DNA of 64,000 nucleotides, taken from positions 372,001 through 436,000 of the forward strand of contig NZ_CP045670.1 in NCBI RefSeq assembly GCF_017161325.1, written 5' to 3'. Below are positions 1 to 9,264 of this stretch, piece after piece. The translations under genes were made by a program, and so were the position numbers. The notes under the pieces were generated by a model that did no database searches, was not told where the DNA came from, and saw only the letters and a program-made list of their open reading frames with translations. Numbering within the stretch: position 1 is the stretch's first letter; each line of letters starts with the position of its first letter. The DNA comes from Treponema pedis (GTDB lineage: Bacteria > Spirochaetota > Spirochaetia > Treponematales > Treponemataceae).

Positions 1-530
1 TGCAGTTGATACGCTCGGATAAAACTGTCGCAGGAGAGTTTACTTTCGGTAAAAAAGATACATTGGGGAAAAATTTATATCTTCTTCCGGACGGCCGCAC
101 AAAAATTTTTAAAATGCCCGACAATATTTCGCCTTTTTTAACCATGCGCTCCGATTTTTGGATTAACCTTCAAATTTATAAATCTTTATTTGAACAAAAT
201 AAAATTCAATCTATAGAAAAAAACGGCGAGCATATAATCCGCTCCGGTAAAAACGATAATTACTTCTCGGATTTGGAATTATTTTTAAAACAATTTTCAT
301 GTGTAGATATTTTTCCTGCAATGCCGCTTACTTCGATAAATACCGAATATTTTACTATTGTTTTAGGCTCAGGTGAAAAGATGCTGATAGGAGAAACGCC
401 TTTGGAAAGCGGCGATTATATCTTGTTTGATTCAAAATTAAAAAACGGATATGTGATAAGCGGCTACACAAAACGTAAAATAGATTCGGCTCTTGAAAGG
501 ATATATCGTCAGGGTCAAGAAATAAAATGA
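1..530 (+). CDS. C-terminal part of a DUF4340-like protein (5' end outside window)
   Basis: The reading frame is open from the left edge, so the true start probably lies upstream; the first usable codon inside the window is a TTG at 6. The visible 174 residues have no signal peptide or membrane segment and end in a charged tail. The alternating short strands (for example YFTIVLGSGEKMLIGET, then a YILF strand) resemble DUF4340 proteins, which often accompany ABC exporters in gliding or auxiliary-transport gene sets. The stop codon overlaps the next ATG as ATGA, so the gene is translationally coupled to the ABC exporter. The family assignment is tentative. Confidence 0.4.
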   Translation, partial: QLIRSDKTVAGEFTFGKKDTLGKNLYLLPDGRTKIFKMPDNISPFLTMRSDFWINLQIYKSLFEQNKIQSIEKNGEHIIRSGKNDNYFSDLELFLKQFSCVDIFPAMPLTSINTEYFTIVLGSGEKMLIGETPLESGDYILFDSKLKNGYVISGYTKRKIDSALERIYRQGQEIK

Positions 531-2254
531 TACGGAAATATTTAAAACCGTACCGCTTACGTATATTTTTAGGCGGAGGAATAAAATTTTTAGGCAGTGT
601 TACGGAACTTTTTTTGCCGTATCTTTTAGCGGGATTGATTGATAAGGCGGTTCCTTCGCATAATATACAGGCGATTTATAAATACGGCGGACTGATGGCC
701 GCCGCTTCAATTATATGTTGGCTTTCAAATATAATTGCGAACAGAATGGCTTCATGGACGGCAGCTCAGGCTGCAAAAAAAATTAGAACCGATTTATTTT
801 CACGCATAATGTTTCTTTCGGTACATCAAATAGATGAATTTACGGTGCCGTCTCTCGAGTCGCGTCTTACTTCCGATACATATAATGTTCACAGATTTAT
901 GGCGGTAATTCAAAGAATGGGTATTAGAGCTCCTATGCTTTTTTCGGGAGGGATTTTTTTCTGTTTTATTCAAAATTTAAAACTTGCCTTTATTCTTTTA
1001 ATGCTCTTGCCTCCTATTATGCTTATTACTTTTATGTTTTCAAAAAAAATATTTCCTCTTTTTAAAAATGTTCAATTAAAACTTGATGTTATGACACGCA
1101 TTGTGCGTGAAAATATTTCAGGTATACGCATAATAAAAGCTATGGATAAAACTTATGAAGAAACAAAAAGATTTAAAAAATCAAGCGATGATGTTTCAGA
1201 TGCCGAAACAAGGGCTGCGGTATTAGCCGCAAAAACAAATCCGCTGATTAACCTGATTTTAAATTTAGGTATTGTTATGGTAATTTTAACCGGAGCATTT
1301 ATGATAAATAAAGGCGACTTGCAAACCGGTGTACTTATGTCGTTTTTATCTTATTTTATACAAATTGCAAACTCGCTTTTGGCATTTAACAGAATGTTTG
1401 CGGTTTATAATAAAGCGGCCTCTTCTTCTTTCCGTATTGCTGAAGTCTTAAATGCTCCTTATGAAAGTGTAATCGGTAATGCGGTTTTGAAGGCAGATGA
1501 AAATATTCCCCTTTTAAAATTTGAAAATGTAAGTTTTACTTATGATAAGTCCGAGTGGACTGAAAGGGCTTCTTTAAGCGATATTTCTTTTAGTTTGGAC
1601 AAAGGAAAAATTTTAGGAATTATAGGAGCTACCGGTTCGGGTAAAAGTACTCTTATAAAATTAATTGAAGGTTTATATTTTCCGGATAAAGGAAAAATAT
1701 TTTGGAAGGGTAAGGAAATAAATACGGAAAATATAAGTAAGGTGCGTCAAAATATTTCGGCGGTTTTTCAAAACGATTTTTTATATTCGGCTTCTTTTTC
1801 GGATAATATTACCTTAGGGCGCGATATAACGATGTCTGAAATTGAAAATGCCGTAAAAACCGCACAAGCCTTTGATTTTATAACTAAAAAGGGAGGCTGG
1901 GAATATAACCTTTCAAGCAAGGCTTCGGATTTAAGCGGAGGTCAAAGACAAAGACTTCTTTTGGCGCGTGCTTTGGCATGCCCTTGTGAACTTTTAATAT
2001 TGGATGATGCAACTTCCGCTCTTGATTATGAAACCGATGCAAAATTCAGAAAAGAGCTGAAAGGGTATTTTAAAAATAAAAACCTCGCGATAATTATTGC
2101 CGCACAGAGGATAAGCTCAATTAAACATGCGGATATAATTTTGGTTTTACGGGACGGTAAGATAATTGCCTCCGGGAATCATTTAAAGCTGTTACGGGAA
2201 TGCAGCCTTTATTCCGAAATTTACGAAAACCAAATGGGGAGCTTAATAATTTAA
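527..2254 (+). CDS. ABC exporter half-transporter with degenerate ATPase site
   Basis: A complete 575-residue ABC exporter half: six membrane helices in about residues 10-310, then a nucleotide-binding domain. Walker A is GATGSGKST near residue 367, and the signature LSGGQRQR is canonical. The Walker B motif reads LLILDDAT, with Asp replacing the catalytic Glu, and the switch His is replaced by Gln (AAQR near residue 525). This is the established pattern of the degenerate half in heterodimeric exporters such as TM287/288 or LmrCD. The partner starts one base after the stop codon. Substrate unknown; drugs, lipids or peptides are possible. It sits in the inner membrane, probably as an obligate heterodimer. 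Confidence 0.9.
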   Translation: MIRKYLKPYRLRIFLGGGIKFLGSVTELFLPYLLAGLIDKAVPSHNIQAIYKYGGLMAAASIICWLSNIIANRMASWTAAQAAKKIRTDLFSRIMFLSVHQIDEFTVPSLESRLTSDTYNVHRFMAVIQRMGIRAPMLFSGGIFFCFIQNLKLAFILLMLLPPIMLITFMFSKKIFPLFKNVQLKLDVMTRIVRENISGIRIIKAMDKTYEETKRFKKSSDDVSDAETRAAVLAAKTNPLINLILNLGIVMVILTGAFMINKGDLQTGVLMSFLSYFIQIANSLLAFNRMFAVYNKAASSSFRIAEVLNAPYESVIGNAVLKADENIPLLKFENVSFTYDKSEWTERASLSDISFSLDKGKILGIIGATGSGKSTLIKLIEGLYFPDKGKIFWKGKEINTENISKVRQNISAVFQNDFLYSASFSDNITLGRDITMSEIENAVKTAQAFDFITKKGGWEYNLSSKASDLSGGQRQRLLLARALACPCELLILDDATSALDYETDAKFRKELKGYFKNKNLAIIIAAQRISSIKHADIILVLRDGKIIASGNHLKLLRECSLYSEIYENQMGSLII

Positions 2255-2255
2255 T

Positions 2256-4045
2256 ATGGCAAGTTTTGATGAAAAGATAATTCAAAAACCTAAAAATTTA
2301 AAAACTCTTTTAAAACGCTTTAAAAAAATTATAAATTCGGAATTTCATAAAATATTTTTTATAAGTTTTACAATTTTAATTTCAAATCTATGTTCTTTAG
2401 CGGGGCCTAAATTTTCGGGTAAGGCAATCGATGCAATAGGTATTACGGCGGGAAATGTAAATTTTAAAAAAGTTTTTTATTTTGCCGGCTTAATGGTCGG
2501 TTCATATTTAACTTCCGCCTTATTTTCATATTTGACGCATAAAACAATGATTAAAATTTCCCAGCGGATTGCACGCGGCCTTCGTGAAGATGTATTTAAT
2601 AAAATCATTACGCTGCCTTTAAAAATCATGAATCTTCATTATACGGGAGATTTGATTTCACGTATTTCTTACGACATTGATACCGTCAATACTTCTCTTA
2701 CAAATGATGTTATACAAATTATCTCAAGTTGTATTACCGTTTTAGGGACATTTATTTTAATGATGACTATTTCACCTTCTTTAATAATAGTCTTGCTTTT
2801 TACTATTCCGTCTTCAATATTGTTTACATGTTATAGGGTAAAAAAAACACAACCTTTATTCGGTAAAAGGTCGCGTAAATTAGGAGCAATGAACGGTTTT
2901 GTTGAAGAAGTGGTTTCGGGGCAAAAAACTATTGCCTGTTATAATGCTCAAAAAACATTTTGTGAAAACTTTGATACGAAAAATATCGAAGCAAGCGATG
3001 CATGGTTTGATGCGGAATATCAGGCTGTTCTTAACGGGCCTTCGGTAAATTTTATTAAATAATCTTTCGCTTGCTTTAATCGGTATTTTCGGCTCTCTTT
3101 TATTTTTTAAGGGTCTATCTTTCAATAGGAATGCTTTCTTCTTTTATTTTATATTCCAGAATGTTTTCAGGCCCGATAAATGAGTTTGCAAACATTTTAG
3201 GCGATTTACTTTCAGCGGCTTCTGCGGCGGAGCGGATTTTTGCTTTAATCGACAGCCCTTCCGAAAAAGACGAAGTTTCCGATTATATAAATTTAAAAAA
3301 TATTAAGGGTAATATTAAATTCGAAAATGTTTCGTTTTCATACGGTTGTGAAAAGATAGGGAATGCAAAACTTGTTATAGATAATTTAAATTTTGAAGCG
3401 GAAGCTGGCAGTTTGATGGCAATTGTCGGAGAAACGGGAGCAGGGAAAAGCACGGTAATAAATTTACTTTTAAGATTTTATGAAGTACAAAACGGAACTA
3501 TTTATTTGGATAATATTCCTATTACAAAAATTAAAAGAAATTTTTTACGCAAATCTTTTGCTCTAGTTATGCAGGAAGCTTGGCTTTTTGAAGGCTCCAT
3601 ACGCGATAATATTTCTTACGGTAAAAGCGACGCTTCTATTGAAGAAATTCATAGAGCGGCCGTTGCTGCCGGTATTGCGGATTTTATTAAAAGCCTTCCT
3701 GACGGATACGATACCGTTATAAAAGATTCGGCTGTAAATATTTCGCAAGGGCAAAAACAATTGCTTACTATTGCACGTGCGATGCTTTTAGATGCGCCTT
3801 TTTTAATTTTAGATGAAGCAACTTCAAATGTGGACAGTCAAACTGAAATACTTGTTCATAAAGCTATGCAAAAATTATTAAAAGGCAGAACTGCCTTTGT
3901 TATTGCACACAGACTTTCAACAATTCAAAATGCCGATAAAATTCTTGTTATGCAAAAGGGTAGAATTATAGAACAAGGTTCTCATACTGAACTTTTGAAA
4001 AAAAACGGAAAATACTCAAAACTTTATATGAGTCAAATAAAATAA
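2256..4045 (+). pseudogene. ABC exporter partner half, disrupted by two frameshifts
   Basis: The second half of the heterodimer is broken into an N-terminal piece (2256-3062, membrane domain) and a C-terminal piece (3131-4045, end of the membrane domain plus ATPase). Between them the frame moves twice: near 3054-3060 in TTAAATAAT, and near 3119-3123 in a TTT run. Removing one base at each point restores a continuous 595-residue protein, the usual exporter length. The ATPase domain is otherwise intact: Walker A GETGAGKST, signature ISQGQKQLL, Walker B with the catalytic Glu (FLILDEATS) and switch His (IAHRLS). It therefore supplies the active site that the first half lacks. It is either a recent pseudogene or two indel errors in the assembly. 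Confidence 0.85.
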
Positions 4046-4072
4046 AATATTAAATACTATTCGGTTTTTCTA

Positions 4073-4101
4073 TTGACAAAGATTTATTTATATAATAAAA
4101 T
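4073..4101 (+). promoter_or_regulatory. sigma-70-type promoter upstream of the 4136 gene
   Basis: TTGACA at 4073-4078 and TAAAAT at 4096-4101 are separated by 17 bp in AT-rich DNA directly after the ABC exporter. A GGAGGAG ribosome binding site follows at 4127-4133. It would start a transcript carrying the small protein at 4136 and the amidohydrolase at 4745. Confidence 0.6.
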
Positions 4102-4135
4102 ATATAAGGCTTAACCGTAGGGTTATGGAGGAGAT

Positions 4136-4738
4136 ATGAATTATATTTACGGTATCGTGCAAAATGAACAAAAAGAACCTGTGGCGAATGCTAAGGTTGC
4201 CTTGCTCGATGATAATTTTAAAGTTGCGTTTTCTACGGAAACGGATAAGAACGGTAAATTTAATTTACAAGCCGAAGCAAAGTTATACCCTCATTTTATT
4301 GTAGAAAAGGACTACGGAACGAAGTACCTTGAATACTGGGCAAATAACATTAACCTTAAAAACGATATTGAAATAAATCCCAAATTGGGCAGGCTTGAAC
4401 TTTATAAACTCGGCTTTTTTTCTTCAATGGAAATGGAAATTTCAAAATCGATAATGATTTATTTCCGTCCTATAAGTCTTCATCATTTTTTGGCAAATGA
4501 AAAAGCCATTGCTCCTCAAATAAAACGGGAATCCATTACTATTTCGATTAACGGAGAATTTTGTGAAATACTTTTGGCGAAAACCGTAATTGAGCATACC
4601 GAAGGTGTTGCAACACCGGTTATTGCCTATGCTTTTAAGATAGCGGCGGATAATATAGAGTTTAACGGAAACAATAGACTTGAAGTAAGCGTAACCGATG
4701 TTTACGGCGAATACGGAGAAGCCGTTTTATTTTTTTAG
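4136..4738 (+). CDS. carboxypeptidase-regulatory-like domain protein
   Basis: A 200-residue protein with no signal peptide, so probably cytoplasmic. Residues 1-75 read as a CarboxypepD_reg-like beta sandwich: a GIVQNEQKEPVANAKVAL opening, followed by TDKNGKFNL, the usual insertion-and-refinement pattern of that fold. The rest is beta-rich and unrecognised. It is preceded by a good promoter and GGAGGAG, and followed after 6 bases by the dihydroorotase-like gene, so the two are probably cotranscribed. No catalytic residues are evident, and a function cannot be assigned. Confidence 0.6.
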   Translation: MNYIYGIVQNEQKEPVANAKVALLDDNFKVAFSTETDKNGKFNLQAEAKLYPHFIVEKDYGTKYLEYWANNINLKNDIEINPKLGRLELYKLGFFSSMEMEISKSIMIYFRPISLHHFLANEKAIAPQIKRESITISINGEFCEILLAKTVIEHTEGVATPVIAYAFKIAADNIEFNGNNRLEVSVTDVYGEYGEAVLFF

Positions 4739-4744
4739 CCGTTT

Positions 4745-5800
4745 ATGATTGATTCTCATGTACATTTACGAGACGGGCTTTTGTCGCAAAAAGAAACTAT
4801 AGAGCATGGGGCAGGTCTTGCGGCGGCGGCCGGATTTACGGCTTTGTTCGATATGCCTAATACCGACCCGCCTCTTGTGTCGGAAAAAAGAATCATGGAG
4901 CGTTTTGCCCTTGCCGAAACTTCTTTAAAAAAAATAAATAAAGATATTTTTTACGGTGTTTACGGAGGCCTTACTTCCGATTCTAAGCAAATAGAAAATT
5001 CGGTTTTATTTTATAAAACCCGTTTCCCCGCGATTGTCGGCTTTAAAATGTTTGCAGGACATTCAACAGGAAAAATGGGAATAGTGGAAAAAGAAGAACA
5101 GCGCAAAGTTTATTCCGCTCTTTCAAAGCTTAACTACCGCGGCGTCCTTGCCGTTCATTGCGAAAAAGAAAGCTTGATAAATCATTCCGTGTTTAATATA
5201 GACAAGCCTATAACTCACAGTTTTGCCCGCCCGCCCGTTTCCGAATCGGAATCCGTTAAAGAACAAATTGAGCTTGTTCAAAGTGAAAATTTTTCGGGAC
5301 ACCTTCATATTTGTCATATAAGTACGGCAGCCGGAATAGAACTTGTTCAAACTGCAAAAAAAAACGGAATGAATATTTCCTGCGGTGCAACCGCTCATCA
5401 TGCTCTTTTAAATATGGAAAGTTATTCCCGGTTAGGTATTTTAGTAAAAATAAATCCTCCTTTACGCGGGGAAGAGGACAGACTCGCCGTTTTTAATGCT
5501 CTTATTTCAGGAAGCATCGACTGGATTGAAAGCGACCATGCGCCGCATACGCTTGAAGATAAACGCAACGGAGCTTCGGGTGTTCCGGGATTTGCAGGTT
5601 CTCTTTTGCTTGTACAAAAGCTGCGTGAGGAAGGCTGTACGGAAACCCGCCTTGCACAATTATGCGGAAAAACTGTAAATAAGATTTTCGGTTTAAACTT
5701 ACCGTTTAATGTTCCTTCAAAAGAAGACATTGTAAAAGCTCTTCCTTCCTTACGCAAGGCTTACCCGTTTGATGTTTTTTCCGATATTTCAATTAAATAA
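4745..5800 (+). CDS. pyrC: dihydroorotase-like amidohydrolase
   Basis: A 351-residue amidohydrolase of the class I dihydroorotase type. The N-terminal zinc motif is DSHVHLR (His5, His7). The candidate carboxylated lysine is in GFKMF near residue 101, metal-binding histidines follow near 138 (VHCEKES) and 190 (HICHIST), and the catalytic Asp is in ESDHAPHT near residue 262. The family converts carbamoyl aspartate to dihydroorotate in pyrimidine synthesis. No other pyrimidine gene lies nearby, and the protein is shorter than the usual 420-430 residues, so a different cyclic amide may be its substrate. The symbol reflects the family only. Confidence 0.75.
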   Translation: MIDSHVHLRDGLLSQKETIEHGAGLAAAAGFTALFDMPNTDPPLVSEKRIMERFALAETSLKKINKDIFYGVYGGLTSDSKQIENSVLFYKTRFPAIVGFKMFAGHSTGKMGIVEKEEQRKVYSALSKLNYRGVLAVHCEKESLINHSVFNIDKPITHSFARPPVSESESVKEQIELVQSENFSGHLHICHISTAAGIELVQTAKKNGMNISCGATAHHALLNMESYSRLGILVKINPPLRGEEDRLAVFNALISGSIDWIESDHAPHTLEDKRNGASGVPGFAGSLLLVQKLREEGCTETRLAQLCGKTVNKIFGLNLPFNVPSKEDIVKALPSLRKAYPFDVFSDISIK

Positions 5801-5859
5801 ATACGGGGAAGATTTTACATTTAAAAATTTATTTTGGCGGCTTTAGTTATGTAAAACCG

Positions 5860-7074
5860 TTAATAAAGTAAATATTTTTTACGCAATTTTGAAAATTGAA
5901 TTTCGTCTTTACGGATTACTTTAAAATATTCTTCGAGTTTTGTTTTATCGTGTGATAAAATTGAAGTTAAGAGATTTGTTCCTGTTAAAAGATTTAAACC
6001 GCACAACTTTCTTTTTGAATCGTTTACCGAAAAATTTTCAGGATACATTTTTTTTATTTTTTCCATTATTAAAATTGAGGTTTTTACGGGTAAAAATTCT
6101 TTTTTATCCGTTACGATAATTTGTATTCCTTTACAGAATTCATTTTTGTATAAAGAAAGTGCCGGAGTAAAATATGCCGGAAGAAAAAATACTCCTTTTA
6201 AATTTAAAGCATTTAGTTCTTCAGCAAGGTTTTCTGCATCGATAAAGGGCGCTCCTATGTATTTAAACGGCATAGCGGTACCACGTCCGACGGAAATATT
6301 TACACCTTCAAAAATACACAGTCCGGAGTAAATTAAAGCCGTTTCCGCAGTGGGAATATTCGGCGATGTAGGCACCCACATTAAGTTAAGCTCTTCAAAA
6401 CAGTTTTCTCTGTTCCAGTTTTTTAACGGAATAATTTGTAAGTTACAATTGATTTTAAATTCTTTATTGAACATAAGAGCCAACTCTCCTACAGTCATAC
6501 CGTGTCTTTGTATAATCGGAAAATAGCCTACAAATGATTTATATTCTTCGTTTAAAATATTACCTTCGACGTTTACCCCGTTTATCGGATTAGGTCTGTC
6601 AAAAACCACGAAGGTTTTTTTGTGCTTTGCGCATTCTTCCATTGCATAGGCCATAGTCCAAATATATGTATAAAACCTGGCTCCTATATCCTGAATGTCA
6701 AAACACAGTATATCTATATTTTTTAACATTTCTTCGGAAGGTCTCTTTGTTTTACCGTACAGGCTGTATACGGTTAAACCTGTTTTTAAATCGATTCGGT
6801 TTTCGATTATTGCTCCTTCCCGTTCATTACCTCTTATTCCGTGTTCAGGAGAAAATAGAGCGGTCAGATTTACGGTTTTATATAAAACATCAATTGAAGT
6901 TTTTCCTTCGCCGTTAATTCCCGTTTGATTTGTAATTAAACCGACTCTTTTATTTTTGAACAGGTGTTCAAATTCTTTTATTCTGTCTATGCCTAAGACA
7001 ATTCGGCCGTTTTCCCGAGTAAAAAGAAAAATAGGTAAAATTAAAAGATAAAAAATTACTGCCGATTTTTTCAT
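5860..7074 (-). CDS. namZ: NamZ-type exo-beta-N-acetylmuramidase (DUF1343)
   Basis: A 404-residue exported protein with a signal peptide (about residues 1-19). The DUF1343 hallmarks are clear: GLITNQTG near residue 45, FSPEHGIRG near residue 75, FDIQDIGARFYTY near residue 125, FDRPNPING near residue 160 and RHGMTVGELA near residue 190. Family knowledge: Bacillus subtilis NamZ removes terminal MurNAc from peptidoglycan chains. Its start overlaps the stop of the upstream beta-lactamase-fold gene as ATGA, matching the namZ/amiE partnership in Bacillus murein recycling. The likely role is periplasmic salvage of muropeptides. No murQ or PTS gene is in view. Confidence 0.88.
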   Translation of the reverse strand: MKKSAVIFYLLILPIFLFTRENGRIVLGIDRIKEFEHLFKNKRVGLITNQTGINGEGKTSIDVLYKTVNLTALFSPEHGIRGNEREGAIIENRIDLKTGLTVYSLYGKTKRPSEEMLKNIDILCFDIQDIGARFYTYIWTMAYAMEECAKHKKTFVVFDRPNPINGVNVEGNILNEEYKSFVGYFPIIQRHGMTVGELALMFNKEFKINCNLQIIPLKNWNRENCFEELNLMWVPTSPNIPTAETALIYSGLCIFEGVNISVGRGTAMPFKYIGAPFIDAENLAEELNALNLKGVFFLPAYFTPALSLYKNEFCKGIQIIVTDKKEFLPVKTSILIMEKIKKMYPENFSVNDSKRKLCGLNLLTGTNLLTSILSHDKTKLEEYFKVIRKDEIQFSKLRKKYLLY

Positions 7075-9020
7075 TTTTTTGCCTGCTGTACCGACATAAG
7101 TTTTTGTGTAATTATTGCCGCATTATTCGATTTAAGAAATTCGGTTAATTTTTCGGAGTATTTGGATTGTGATTTTATCGTATCCATAATAGCCGTTAAA
7201 TCGTTATAAAATCCCCGATTGTTGTAAAATTCCGAGCCTTCCGAAATTAAAGCATAGCGTTGTTCCGCAAGCTCTATAAGCATATTATCTAAAATTTCAT
7301 CGCTGTAGTTTTTAAAGGCCGAATAAATAAGCGTGGTTATCGCTCCGTAATTTTTTGCAAGATAAAAATCTCCTTCGTATTTTCCGCGGAATTCGCTTCC
7401 GTGAAGAGCGGGGGTATGTTTTGCACTTGTAAAAATTATAACAATTAAATCTTCCTGAGGGTCCGTTAAAGTAAGGGTTCCCGTCCAGCCGCTATGCCCG
7501 AAAGCATCTCGGCTTGCAAGTTGGGAAAAAAAATGAGAATATGCCTGATTGGTACCCTGCCGCCTCCAGCCCAATCCTGCCGCCGAAATTTCCATACTGG
7601 GACTTGTAAAAAAATTTAAAACATGAGAATCGAATAATTTTATATTGCCGTATCCGCCGCCGTTAAGCATTACCTGCGCAAGCACCGCTATGCTTTCCGC
7701 ATTTGCGAAAAGACCCGCATGACCGCTTACCTGGTCCATGGCCCCGTATGCCTCCGGGTCATGAACCGTTCCGTGTATGGGTAAATACTTTTCTTTCCTG
7801 TATTTTTTTTCTTTACTCCGTTTTACGGCATATATTTCGGTAGCGGCTATATTCTTTTTTTTAAATCCGTGTTCTAAGGGTTTGTAGCAAACGGAAGTTA
7901 AATTAAGCGGTTTATAAATATTTTCTTCAACATATTTATCCAACGGCATTCCGGTTACTTTTTCGATAATAAGTCCTAAAAGCATATAATCGATATCCGA
8001 ATATGTAAATCTGGTTCTCGGCTCATACACTAAAGGCGTTTCGCAAATCAGATTGAGAGTTATCTCTTTGTTTGTTCTTTTTTCCGTTTTTGCCTTTTTT
8101 CTTATTTCTTTTTTTCTGTAATATTGGGCGCCTGCGGGGAACCCGGCCTGATGATTTAATAAATCGGCAATTGTAATTTCGTCCTTTCCCGTATACCGTG
8201 CATTTTCTTTATCTTTAAATTTCGGAAAAAATGAATTTACCTTATCCTGAACGGAGAGTTTTTTTTCGGAAACAAGTTTTTGCAGAGCGAAATTCGTACT
8301 GAACATTTTTGTATTACTTGCCAAGTCGAATAAGGTCTTTGTCGTTATACGTTTTTTATTTAAAACGGGTTTACCGAAGTCGTCCACAGTGCTTATATAT
8401 CCGTAAGCCGAGCTTTTTATTATTTCTCCGTTTTTTATTATTACAAGTTGAGCGGACGGAAATCCGTTTTTGATTTGAGCTTCAAATAAATTATCTATCG
8501 CTTCAAGAGCCCTGCCGTTTACTTCCGTATTTACAAGTTTTGTTTTTGTAATTTCGGGATAAGGAATTTTGATATTAAGAAAATACTCTTCGGAATTTCC
8601 CGAAGGGGCTTTTACAGGTTTAATTTGTAAAATCTGTAAAACGTTATCGCCGTTTATTCCGCTTTCGCTTATTTTTATTGCCGAATATTCATTGGCACAT
8701 ATATTTCCCGTTTCTATTTTTTTGCCGTTAAGATACAGTAAAAGACTTTCTATATTTTTTGTATGAAAATAAATTATACACTTGTTTGAATATCCTTTAA
8801 ACCTGATAAAATTATTTGTTAAAACCGAATCGTCGTAATTATGTTTATTTAAAGGAAAGGTAATGTCCGTTTGAAACGCTAAATTTTTATCGTCTTTTAT
8901 ATGAATATCTTTGGAAAACTCATAGCCGGCAAATCCTTGCCGTACCGGCACGGGAATAAACCCGGACTTACATGAAGCGAAAACCGTAAAAATAAAAAAG
9001 ATACAAAAAATATTCTTCAT
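7071..9020 (-). CDS. beta-lactamase-fold lipoprotein, probable AmiE-like amidase
   Basis: A 649-residue lipoprotein (lipobox FASC, Cys17). Residues about 30-160 form a beta-rich accessory domain; a serine beta-lactamase domain runs from about 175 to 570. The SxxK nucleophile motif is SNTK (near residue 237), the second motif is YSD in place of the usual YSN, and the third region is HSGWTGT. In Bacillus the homologous AmiE (beta-lactamase family) is an N-acetylmuramoyl-L-alanine amidase encoded next to NamZ, and the same pairing here supports that role. Alternatives are an esterase or a low-molecular-weight penicillin-binding protein. It would act at the periplasmic face of a membrane. Confidence 0.75.
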   Translation of the reverse strand: MKNIFCIFFIFTVFASCKSGFIPVPVRQGFAGYEFSKDIHIKDDKNLAFQTDITFPLNKHNYDDSVLTNNFIRFKGYSNKCIIYFHTKNIESLLLYLNGKKIETGNICANEYSAIKISESGINGDNVLQILQIKPVKAPSGNSEEYFLNIKIPYPEITKTKLVNTEVNGRALEAIDNLFEAQIKNGFPSAQLVIIKNGEIIKSSAYGYISTVDDFGKPVLNKKRITTKTLFDLASNTKMFSTNFALQKLVSEKKLSVQDKVNSFFPKFKDKENARYTGKDEITIADLLNHQAGFPAGAQYYRKKEIRKKAKTEKRTNKEITLNLICETPLVYEPRTRFTYSDIDYMLLGLIIEKVTGMPLDKYVEENIYKPLNLTSVCYKPLEHGFKKKNIAATEIYAVKRSKEKKYRKEKYLPIHGTVHDPEAYGAMDQVSGHAGLFANAESIAVLAQVMLNGGGYGNIKLFDSHVLNFFTSPSMEISAAGLGWRRQGTNQAYSHFFSQLASRDAFGHSGWTGTLTLTDPQEDLIVIIFTSAKHTPALHGSEFRGKYEGDFYLAKNYGAITTLIYSAFKNYSDEILDNMLIELAEQRYALISEGSEFYNNRGFYNDLTAIMDTIKSQSKYSEKLTEFLKSNNAAIITQKLMSVQQAKK

Positions 9021-9191
9021 TTACCGATTTTAACATAAAATAAAAAAAAAGAAAAGATTGATAAGGCCTTGCCTGTTACGGCACGCGTTAGTGAAGCGGG
9101 AGGGAAGATAATCCTTTAGGACGGATTTACCCGTAAGCCCGGTACGGTTTTTTCCTTCCCCCCCTTAAATTCGTCTCATTTTTTGAGCATT

Positions 9192-9238
9192 GCTTATTTT
9201 TTGCCGTTTCGTAATGTAATGAGAAACGGCATATAATA
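9192..9238 (+). repeat. dispersed palindromic repeat, copy R1
   Basis: It begins GCTTATTTT, has the 8-bp inverted arms GCCGTTTC (9203-9210) and GAAACGGC (9223-9230) around a 12-bp centre, and ends ATATAATA. The same 47-48-bp architecture recurs at 28491 and, inverted, near 33756. It lies between two minus-strand genes. It may be an RNA hairpin or a non-autonomous mobile repeat. Confidence 0.65.
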
Positions 9239-9264
9239 TCCGATGTTTTCCCTTTCGAAACACC

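Noticed and set aside
9060-9190. GC-richer stretch as a possible tRNA or small RNA
   Set aside because: No cloverleaf or T-loop motif could be drawn; only a partial G-rich/C-rich pairing was seen.
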